A stretch of DNA of 12,539 bases from Candidatus Cloacimonadota bacterium. GTDB lineage: Bacteria > Cloacimonadota > Cloacimonadia > Cloacimonadales > TCS61. The translations under genes and the position numbers were made by a program. The stretch lies in the NCBI GenBank assembly GCA_030638385.1, contig DAOWES010000249.1, positions 1-12,539 on the forward strand, written 5' to 3'. Each line of letters begins with the position of its first letter. Positions within the stretch are counted from its first letter, which is position 1. Under the pieces are notes generated by a model. That model made no database searches. It saw nothing but the letters and a program-made list of their open reading frames with translations, and was not told the origin of the DNA. This document shows, one piece after another, positions 6,845-12,539 of the stretch.

Positions 6845-8236
6845 ATGAATTGTTTAGGAAACTTTTATACTCCGCAGATGGAAGTTATTCATCGTGGTAA
6901 AGTACGAGATAGTGTAAGAATTGATGAAAAAACAAGAATGATTGTAGTGTCAGATAGAATATCTAGTTTTGATAATGTATTAAATAATTTCATCCCACAA
7001 AAAGGTGCCGTGCTTACAGGCATCACCAATTTTTGGTTTGAAAAAACAAGAGACATTGTAGATAATCATTACCTTAGAATGGTAGACCCAAACATTAGCT
7101 TGGTGAAAGAAGCTAATCCGATAAAAATCGAGATGATTGTGCGTGGATACCTTACCGGCTCAATGTGGCGAGGATATAAAAACGGCAAGAGAGATTTCTC
7201 GGGAGTTATTGCACCCGATGGTTTAAATGAAAATGATAGATTCCCAACTCCTTTAGTAACTCCTACTACAAAAGAAGAGAGCGATAGACCAATTACTCCT
7301 GAAGATATCGTGAAGGAAGGTTGGACTACAAAAGAAGTTTATGATAAAATGAAAGAAATTTCATTGAAACTTTTTGCTTTCGGAAGCAAGTTTTTGGAAG
7401 AGCGTGGAATTATCTTGGTAGATACAAAATATGAATTTGGAATTGTTGATGGAGAAATTATACTAATCGACGAAATTCATACTCCCGATTCATCACGTTT
7501 TTGGAGCTTGGAAGATTATAAGAAAGATTCAAGTAAAGTTGATTCGATCGATAAAGAATATGTTCGCCAATGGTTACTTGCCAACAAAGAAAATGGTGAA
7601 TTTAAAAATGTTTTACCGGAAAGTGTTATCGCAGAAACAAGAAAACGTTATCTTGATATATACTATAAGATTACGGGTAGTAAGTTACATTATGACTTTA
7701 ATGAAGATGTTTATGATAGAGTAAAAAGAAATCTTATTAATGAAAAACTTATTAAAGATGCATATGTTAGCATTATCATGGGATCTCCTCGAGATCTTGA
7801 GCATTGTAAAAAAATTGCAGCGATCTTAGAAAAATATGATATTTTCGTTGATATGCGTGTGACTTCTGCTCATAAAAACGGTGAACGTATCCCCGGTATC
7901 GTGGAAGATTATAATAATTCACTTGAACCTGGTGTGGTTATCGCAGTAGCCGGAAGATCAAACGGTCTTGGCGGTGCTCTGGCAGCTAATCTTTCTATTC
8001 CACTCATTAACTGTCCTCCTTTTAGTGATAAAGTTGACATGATGGTTAATATCAATTCTTCACTGGTGATGCCTTCCAATACGCCGGCTTCTACTATTGT
8101 CGATATCAGTTGTGCAGCAGGTGCTGTTCTGCGAGCGCTTAACTTGAGAAGATTGAAAACTGTTTTCTTAGAAGAGATTGCTCAGACAAAAGCAGATTTA
8201 ATAGCTGCTGATGAAGAGATAAGAAAAAAATTGTAA
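6845..8236 (+). CDS. purCE: PAICS-like fusion: SAICAR synthetase (PurC) + class II AIR carboxylase (PurE)
   Basis: One 463-residue protein for two consecutive steps: carboxylation of AIR to CAIR and addition of aspartate to give SAICAR. Residues 1 to about 295 are a SAICAR synthetase of the yeast Ade1/long type: RGKVRD (17-22), SDRISSFD (36-43), VRGYLTGSMW (99-108), DTKYEFG (193-199), DEIHTPDSSRFW (209-220). Residues about 305-463 are PurE: IMGSPRD (311-317), SAHK (341-344), GRSNGLGGALAAN (370-382), INCPPF (388-393). The SAHK and GRSNGLG signatures, and absence of HLPG, are those of class II PurE as in animal PAICS, which uses CO2 directly and needs no PurK. AGAGG (6835-6839) precedes the ATG. 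No internal start with a ribosome site was noticed at the domain junction, so a genuine fusion is likely. Confidence 0.95.
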   Translation: MNCLGNFYTPQMEVIHRGKVRDSVRIDEKTRMIVVSDRISSFDNVLNNFIPQKGAVLTGITNFWFEKTRDIVDNHYLRMVDPNISLVKEANPIKIEMIVRGYLTGSMWRGYKNGKRDFSGVIAPDGLNENDRFPTPLVTPTTKEESDRPITPEDIVKEGWTTKEVYDKMKEISLKLFAFGSKFLEERGIILVDTKYEFGIVDGEIILIDEIHTPDSSRFWSLEDYKKDSSKVDSIDKEYVRQWLLANKENGEFKNVLPESVIAETRKRYLDIYYKITGSKLHYDFNEDVYDRVKRNLINEKLIKDAYVSIIMGSPRDLEHCKKIAAILEKYDIFVDMRVTSAHKNGERIPGIVEDYNNSLEPGVVIAVAGRSNGLGGALAANLSIPLINCPPFSDKVDMMVNINSSLVMPSNTPASTIVDISCAAGAVLRALNLRRLKTVFLEEIAQTKADLIAADEEIRKKL

Positions 8237-8247
8237 GAGAAAATGTT

Positions 8248-8298
8248 AACAATACGAATGATGAAGATGTAATAAACATTAGAATTGTTCGTATTGTT
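8248..8298. repeat. 11-bp inverted repeat in the purCE-purD gap
   Basis: AACAATACGAA (8248-8258) and TTCGTATTGTT (8288-8298) are exact reverse complements. The 29-nt interior can form a small second stem (ATGT 8267-8270 / ACAT 8276-8279). The following bases are T-rich (GTTGTTTTAG) but not a clean T-run. It could be a weak terminator or attenuator before purD, an operator, or a decayed repeat; nothing decides between these. Confidence 0.55.
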
Positions 8299-8334
8299 GT
8301 TTTAGTTAGTTGCTGAAAAAATAAGAGGAAATAA

Positions 8335-9588
8335 ATGAAAATAGTTGTAATTGGTTCCGGTGGTAGAGAACACGCAATTTCGTGGAAATTATCACAAAGT
8401 GATAAGGTGGAAAAAGTGTTTGTTCTTCCGGGGAATGGTGGAACAGAAAATAATATAAACATAGATGCGAATGATTTTGGTAAGATTAAAGAATTTTGTC
8501 AGGAAGAAGGCGTAGAACTAATTTTTGTTGGTCCGGAAGATCCTTTGGCAAACGGAATTGTAGATTATTTTGAAGATACTCCTATAATGGTTTTTGGTCC
8601 GGAAAAGAGAGCAGCAGTAATGGAAAGCTCAAAAATATGGTCCAAGAAATTTATGCAAAAATATAATGTGGCAACAGCAGATTTCTGGGAATTGAATGCA
8701 GTTGATGGTGAGAAAGCTGCCGAGGTTATTGCAAAAGTAGATGGCAATTGTGTAATTAAATATGATGGGCTTGCGGCAGGAAAAGGTGTGTTTGTATGTT
8801 CTAGTATTGCCGAGGCACAAGACTCACTTGCCGAACTTATCGAGATTTATGGAGCTGATGCAGATTATTTGATCGAAGAGAAATTAATTGGACAAGAGCT
8901 TTCTTTATTGGCATTCACAGATGGTAAAGATTATCAGTTATTATTGCCTTCTCAGGATCATAAACAATTATTGGAAGATGATAAAGGTCCCAATACAGGC
9001 GGGATGGGAGCATTTTGTCCGGTGCCATTTTATAATGAAAATCTGAAACAGCAGATTATTGAAGATATTATCGAACCCACGATGCGAGGAATTCAAGCAG
9101 AGCAATTTAATTATAAGGGAGTTATCTATTTTGGAGTAATGCTTACCGAAAATGGTCCCAAATTGTTGGAATATAATGTTCGTTTGGGAGATCCTGAAAC
9201 TGAAGTTGTGTTACCTGCTCTGAAAAGTGATTTGGCTGATTTGCTGTTAGCTTGTTTTGATGGCACTTTAGCAGATTTTCAGATGGACTTTAATAACGGT
9301 TACTTTGTGGATGTAGTGTTGGTAAGTGGTGGCTATCCAAAAGCTTATGCAAAAGGTTGCGAGATTAGTGGTATTGATGACGTTGAAACAGAAACAATGA
9401 TATTTCAAGCTGGTACTAAATTAGTTGATGGGAAAATATTAAGCTCTGGTGGACGAGTGATAAACGTGGTTGCCAATGGAAATACCTTACATGAAACTAT
9501 TGAAAAAGTTTATCTGGAATGTAAAAAGATAAATTTTAAAAATGTTTTTTATCGCAAAGATATCGGAAATAGAAATTCTTTAAAATAG
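8335..9588 (+). CDS. purD: Phosphoribosylamine-glycine ligase (GAR synthetase)
   Basis: ATP-grasp enzyme joining glycine to phosphoribosylamine to make GAR, the second purine step. 417 residues, normal for the family. Motifs: the N-terminal dinucleotide-like loop GSGGREHA (7-14), VGPEDPLANG (65-74), the ATP-grasp core KYDGLAAGKGV (142-152), PSQDHKQLLEDDKGP (205-219) with NTGGMGA (220-226), metal/ATP-binding EYNVRLGDPETE (279-290), and the C-terminal SGGYP (331-335), SGGRV (371-375) and YRKDIG (406-411). AGAGG at 8324-8328 precedes the ATG. It lies 98 bp after purCE, with an inverted repeat in the gap, and 75 bp before purN, whose enzyme uses its product. No anomalies seen. Confidence 0.98.
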   Translation: MKIVVIGSGGREHAISWKLSQSDKVEKVFVLPGNGGTENNINIDANDFGKIKEFCQEEGVELIFVGPEDPLANGIVDYFEDTPIMVFGPEKRAAVMESSKIWSKKFMQKYNVATADFWELNAVDGEKAAEVIAKVDGNCVIKYDGLAAGKGVFVCSSIAEAQDSLAELIEIYGADADYLIEEKLIGQELSLLAFTDGKDYQLLLPSQDHKQLLEDDKGPNTGGMGAFCPVPFYNENLKQQIIEDIIEPTMRGIQAEQFNYKGVIYFGVMLTENGPKLLEYNVRLGDPETEVVLPALKSDLADLLLACFDGTLADFQMDFNNGYFVDVVLVSGGYPKAYAKGCEISGIDDVETETMIFQAGTKLVDGKILSSGGRVINVVANGNTLHETIEKVYLECKKINFKNVFYRKDIGNRNSLK

Positions 9589-9663
9589 GATTTGGCAAAA
9601 AAGTCCCCAAAATATTGAAAAACTTTTTAAGAAAAAAATTAAATAAATTAGCAGGATGGCTCG

Positions 9664-10257
9664 ATGAATTATAATATGAAGAAAATATTAATAATGATCT
9701 CAGGTCGTGGTTCCAATATGGAAGCTATTGTTAGAAATATTAATAACGGTGTTCTTCATGGGAAATGCGAGATATTGGAAGTGTTTTCAAATGTAATGGA
9801 TGCACCCGGCTTGGTGGTTGCGGAAAAATTTGGCATAAAGACAACTACTATACTTTCAAAGAAAAAGAAACGTAAAACTTATAATTCTCAACTTTTGGAA
9901 TATTTACAAAAACTCAATCCCGATTTTATCGTTCTTGCCGGATATATGAAAGTTTTGGACGAGATGATAATAGAAGCTTTTCCGCATCGTATTATCAACA
10001 TTCATCCTGCCGATACGGCTGAACATCAGGGACTGCATGGCTATGAATGGGCTTGGGAAAATAAACTTTCAACCACAAAAGTTACTGTTCATTATGTTGA
10101 TGCCGGGCTTGATACAGGAAGTGTGATTGCAAAGCGTGAAGTTGATTTGAAGGATTGTTTCTCATTGGAAGATGTGGAAAAACGAGGCTTGGCCCTTGAA
10201 CATAAATTTTATAGTGAATGCCTCAATATAGTTTTCAGCGCAAATAGCGGAAAGTAG
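9664..10257 (+). CDS. purN: Phosphoribosylglycinamide (GAR) formyltransferase, 10-formyl-THF dependent
   Basis: Transfers a formyl group from 10-formyltetrahydrofolate to GAR, the product of the preceding purD gene. 197 residues. Motifs: SGRGSNMEAI phosphate loop (13-22), VLAGYMKVL (90-98), and the catalytic Asn112, His114 and Asp150, whose spacing (2 and 38) matches Asn106/His108/Asp144 of E. coli PurN. The loop after HP is unusual: ADTAEHQGLHGYEWA replaces the common SLLPxxPGLH text at equal length. A second ATG at 9676 would give MKKILIMISG, closer to typical PurN starts, but AGGA (9653-9656) is spaced for 9664, so the longer version is preferred. Identity is secure; start is slightly uncertain. 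Confidence 0.95.
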   Translation: MNYNMKKILIMISGRGSNMEAIVRNINNGVLHGKCEILEVFSNVMDAPGLVVAEKFGIKTTTILSKKKKRKTYNSQLLEYLQKLNPDFIVLAGYMKVLDEMIIEAFPHRIINIHPADTAEHQGLHGYEWAWENKLSTTKVTVHYVDAGLDTGSVIAKREVDLKDCFSLEDVEKRGLALEHKFYSECLNIVFSANSGK

Positions 10258-10304
10258 TAACGCTAAAAGATTTTGAAAGAGAGAAGATTGATTAATTGGA
10301 AAGT

Positions 10305-10376
10305 AAATTCTTAAATAGAATTTCAAAGATAATAAATTGTAATATTTACCACTCTTTGCGACCTTAGTGGTAAATA
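10305..10376. repeat. Two hairpins upstream of guaA, one inside a dispersed repeat copy
   Basis: A small AT hairpin (AAATTCT 10305-10311 / AGAATTT 10317-10323) is followed by a 10-bp perfect stem TATTTACCAC / GTGGTAAATA (10343-10352 / 10367-10376) enclosing TCTTTGCGACCTTA. The right part shares GTGGTAAATAAA with the purQ leader and the general ctctgcg-ccttagtgg pattern with the purCE leader. The stem ends four bases before the AGAGG site (10381-10385), so it could influence guaA translation, but a decayed repeat is equally likely. Confidence 0.55.
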
Positions 10377-10389
10377 AAAAAGAGGTATT

Positions 10390-12177
10390 ATGAAAAAAGT
10401 AGCAATAATAGATTTTGGTGGTCAGTACACACATCTGATTGCCAGACGAATCAGAAATCTGGGAGTTTATAGTGAAATATATAATCCGGAAGAATTTGAG
10501 CTAAAGGAAGATATTTGTGGGGTGATTTTCTCTGGCGGACCTCAAAGTGTTAACGCCAAAGATGCATATCGCATTGATTTCGATATACCCACCAGTCCGG
10601 TTCCAATTTTAGGGATTTGTTACGGACACCAACTATTGGCACATATGATGGGCGGAGAGATTGAAAGCGGTGAAAGTACCGAATATGGTTCAACAATTAT
10701 GAAATGTGATCCGGAAGCGGAGATTTTTTCCGGTTTGGAATTGCAGCAGCAAGTTTGGATGAGTCATGGAGATCATGTTGCAAAGTTACCGGCAGGATTT
10801 GAAGTGATAGCGGCCAGTGATTCTATCGAGATCGCTGCCTATCAGTCTAAAGATGGTAAATATACAGGATTTCAATATCATCCGGAAGTTACGCATAGTG
10901 TGAATGGAATGCAGATGCTTGATAACTTTCTAAAAAAATGTACCGATCAACGAGATTGGGACAGTAAGCATTTTAAAGATGATCTTATTCAGATGGTAAA
11001 AGAAGAATCTGCCGGGAAAAAATTAATATTATTACTTTCCGGTGGAGTTGATTCCATGGTTGCCTTAGAACTTTGTATTGCCGCTGTGGGTAATGAAAAT
11101 ATCTATTCAATTCACGTTGATACAGGCTTTATGCGACAAGCAGAATCTGCTGATTTAAAGATACATTTTGATAAATTAGGTTATCAAAATATTAAAATTA
11201 TTGAAGCTGAAGAACTTTATTTAAAGCAATTGGACGGTGTGGTTGATCCTGAAGAGAAGCGTCTTATTATCGGAAAGCTTTTTGTTGATATTGCCCAAGG
11301 TGAACTTGCTCACTTAAAATCAGATGAAGATTGGATGCTGGTGCAGGGAACAATCTATCCGGATACTATCGAGAGTGGAGATAGTAATAAATCGGCAAAA
11401 ATCAAAACACATCACAATCGTGTGGAAGAGATTGAAAAACTAATTCAAGCCGGAAAAGTGATTGAGCCTTTGAAGGATTTATACAAAGACGAAGTCCGTG
11501 AATTGGGAACAGAACTTGGTTTACCGGATCATTTGGTGCATCGTCATCCGTTCCCGGGCCCCGGATTGGCTATCAGAGTAATTTGTTCAGACACAAATAA
11601 AACCGATGGCAAATTTAGAAATGAAGAAAATAAAATGAATGAACTTTTGGCAGAATATTCAATGAAAGGACAAATTTTGCCAATAAAAAGTGTGGGTGTG
11701 CAGGGAGATTTTAGAACATATCATCATCCCGCTGTTGTTTGGTTTGAAAATGAGAAACAGCCAAACTGGAATACACTGAAAGAAGTATCAGCAAAAATTA
11801 TTAACAATATGAAATCAGTTAATCGTCTTATTTTTTCAAATTCGGTAGTGCCGGAATTACGTCTGGAAGAGTTGTATTTGGAAAAGAAAAATCTAAATCA
11901 ATTACGTATGGCAGATGAAATTTTACGTGTTAAGACAGATATTTTAGCTGAGATTTGGCAAATGCCGGTTGTACAGCTTCCTCTTTACGATGAAGAAAAT
12001 AATCGTTGTTATGTGATTAGACCTGTATGTTCGCAAGATGCTATGAGTGCTGATTTTTATGAGATGAATTTTGATTATCTGAATGAGGTTATTCGAGAAA
12101 CGCAAAATGTGAAGGGAGTAGGCAGAATCTTTTACGATATCACTACCAAGCCCCCGGGAACTATTGAGTGGGAATAA
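10390..12177 (+). CDS. guaA: GMP synthase (glutamine-hydrolysing), long eukaryote-like form
   Basis: Converts XMP to GMP using ATP and glutamine; it feeds the IMP made by the rest of the cluster (through GuaB, not in this window) into guanine nucleotides. Class I glutaminase domain at about 1-185: GGQYTHLIARRIR (10-22), GICYGHQ with Cys77, and His164/Glu166 in YHPEVTH. ATP pyrophosphatase domain from about 205: SGGVDS P-loop (217-222), VDTGFMR (243-249), QGTIYPDTIESG (319-330), HHNR (341-344), RHPFPGPGLAIR (385-396). The dimerisation domain follows, with PIKSVGVQGDFRTY (431-444) and end KPPGTIEWE. At 595 residues it is about 70-80 longer than usual bacterial GuaA; the extra length lies between about 400 and 545 and recalls the longer eukaryotic GMPS. 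AGAGG at 10381-10385 supports the start. Confidence 0.97.
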   Translation: MKKVAIIDFGGQYTHLIARRIRNLGVYSEIYNPEEFELKEDICGVIFSGGPQSVNAKDAYRIDFDIPTSPVPILGICYGHQLLAHMMGGEIESGESTEYGSTIMKCDPEAEIFSGLELQQQVWMSHGDHVAKLPAGFEVIAASDSIEIAAYQSKDGKYTGFQYHPEVTHSVNGMQMLDNFLKKCTDQRDWDSKHFKDDLIQMVKEESAGKKLILLLSGGVDSMVALELCIAAVGNENIYSIHVDTGFMRQAESADLKIHFDKLGYQNIKIIEAEELYLKQLDGVVDPEEKRLIIGKLFVDIAQGELAHLKSDEDWMLVQGTIYPDTIESGDSNKSAKIKTHHNRVEEIEKLIQAGKVIEPLKDLYKDEVRELGTELGLPDHLVHRHPFPGPGLAIRVICSDTNKTDGKFRNEENKMNELLAEYSMKGQILPIKSVGVQGDFRTYHHPAVVWFENEKQPNWNTLKEVSAKIINNMKSVNRLIFSNSVVPELRLEELYLEKKNLNQLRMADEILRVKTDILAEIWQMPVVQLPLYDEENNRCYVIRPVCSQDAMSADFYEMNFDYLNEVIRETQNVKGVGRIFYDITTKPPGTIEWE

Positions 12178-12212
12178 TTAATTTTAGAAATTAATTGTGA
12201 GCCTATAAAATC

Positions 12213-12251
12213 GAGAAGGCGGAATATCATTAATTGATATTCCGCCTTCTC
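12213..12251. terminator. 17-bp hairpin downstream of guaA (possible bidirectional terminator)
   Basis: Arms 12213-12229 and 12235-12251 (GAGAAGGCGGAATATCA / TGATATTCCGCCTTCTC) are perfectly complementary around TTAAT. It begins 36 bases after the guaA stop. No T-run follows on the + strand; on the minus strand GATTTTAT follows, so as a rho-independent terminator it fits the minus strand better. It may still end or stabilise the guaA transcript. Confidence 0.65.
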
Positions 12252-12329
12252 ACGTCACCAACCAGACCGTTCGCTACTTGGCAGTTCTATAAGCTTAACA
12301 TACTCGGCTCCACTCTTATATGGACGCAC

Positions 12330-12361
12330 AAAAAAACGGAACAATCGAAAAATTTGTTCCG
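12330..12361 (-). terminator. Rho-independent terminator on the minus strand
   Basis: Stem CGGAACAA (12337-12344) / TTGTTCCG (12354-12361), loop of nine. Read on the minus strand the stem is followed by seven T's (complement of the A-run 12330-12336), the classical form. It would end a leftward transcript coming from beyond 12361, although no convincing minus-strand gene is seen there. On the + strand no T-run follows directly. Confidence 0.65.
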
Positions 12362-12379
12362 CTAAATAAATTTTAATAG

Positions 12380-12539
12380 ATGAAATTATTTGGGAAATTA
12401 ATCTTGCTTTATTTCATCACCGCTTTCGATAAGTCGCTGGGCGAAATGTACGGCGAAGCGGGCATGCTCGACAAGATGATCGCAATCGCCGACAAGCTGG
12501 AAGCGGCCGGCGAATTGAATTTCAACGACTTCTGGGGAA
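12380..12539 (+). CDS. Partial open frame of unknown function in compositionally different DNA
   Basis: From ATG 12380 a frame of 53 residues stays open to the window edge: MKLFGKLILLYFITAF, then DKSLGEMYGEAGMLDK and MIAIADKLEAAGELNF, ending NDFWG. The first 16 residues are hydrophobic and AT-rich in codon use; the rest is acidic, helix-like, and uses G/C-ending codons (GGC, CTG, GCG, GAC) unlike every gene to its left. No Shine-Dalgarno precedes the ATG. The simplest readings are the start of an acquired gene, or a coding fragment from another genome joined at about 12415 by misassembly, in which case the ATG is irrelevant. I do not recognise the protein. An antisense frame (ending 12398) is also open but reads like a shadow. 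Confidence 0.35.
   Translation, partial: MKLFGKLILLYFITAFDKSLGEMYGEAGMLDKMIAIADKLEAAGELNFNDFWG

Noticed and set aside
9598..9628. A/T inverted repeat AAAAAGT / ACTTTTT in the purD-purN gap as a terminator
   Set aside because: A 17-nt loop, only one G-C pair, and expected by chance in such AT-rich DNA.
9676..9678. Internal ATG as the purN start
   Set aside because: Plausible by homology, but AGGA at 9653-9656 is placed for the ATG at 9664.
12255..12413. Minus-strand frame of 52 residues ending SSERSGW
   Set aside because: No ATG, crosses the terminator stem, and no recognised similarity.
12398..12538. Minus-strand frame ending at 12398, which would use the terminator at 12330-12361
   Set aside because: Its residues (many His, Phe, Arg, Gln) look like an antisense shadow of the acidic + frame, and G/C-ending codons are stronger on the + strand. 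Not fully excluded.

Overview
The window is an AT-rich bacterial segment (roughly one third G+C by eye) given over almost entirely to de novo purine nucleotide synthesis, with every convincing gene on the + strand. Best guess for the host is a member of the FCB group, possibly Candidatus Cloacimonadota or a relative. This rests on low G+C, AGAGG-type ribosome binding sites and the style of the enzymes: PurQ separate from PurL, a PurC-PurE fusion of animal PAICS type, and a GMP synthase with a eukaryote-like C-terminus. The phylum is an inference, not something the sequence proves.

Layout: 1-1839 is the 3' part of purL, cut by the window edge. 1840-1958 holds a 12-bp hairpin and a repeat-like GC-rich patch. 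1959-2786 is purQ. 2805-3251 is a headless remnant of a class V (cysteine desulfurase-like) aminotransferase, probably a pseudogene. 3278-4567 is an L-cysteine desulfidase / serine dehydratase-like Fe-S protein, 4630-5010 is ridA, and a textbook terminator follows (5017-5044). Then come purH (5112-6719, GTG start), the purC-purE fusion (6845-8236), purD (8335-9588), purN (9664-10257) and guaA (10390-12177). The last 360 bases hold two strong hairpins, one of them a good terminator for the minus strand, and a stretch from about 12415 to the end whose base composition jumps to about 53% G+C. That stretch carries an open frame running off the edge and could be foreign DNA or a chimeric assembly end.

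How the genes work together: PurD makes GAR, PurN formylates it, PurL/PurQ convert FGAR to FGAM, the PurE domain carboxylates AIR directly and the PurC domain adds aspartate, PurH performs the last two steps to IMP, and GuaA makes GMP from XMP. PurF, PurM, PurB, PurA and GuaB are not in the window. PurK is absent and probably not needed, because the PurE domain is class II. The inserted cysteine desulfidase and RidA form a natural pair: such lyases can release reactive enamine/imine intermediates, and RidA hydrolyses them.

The cluster is loosely packed: most gaps are 60-130 bp, each gene has its own Shine-Dalgarno, and several gaps carry degenerate inverted or dispersed repeats (upstream of purQ, purC-purE, purD and guaA). 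No tRNA, rRNA, CRISPR array or intact transposase was seen. I did not find a wholly new system. The points most worth a second look are the altered cyclohydrolase loop in PurH, the PAICS-like and GMPS-like enzymes, the cysteine desulfidase-RidA insertion, the dispersed intergenic repeat, and the right-hand end.
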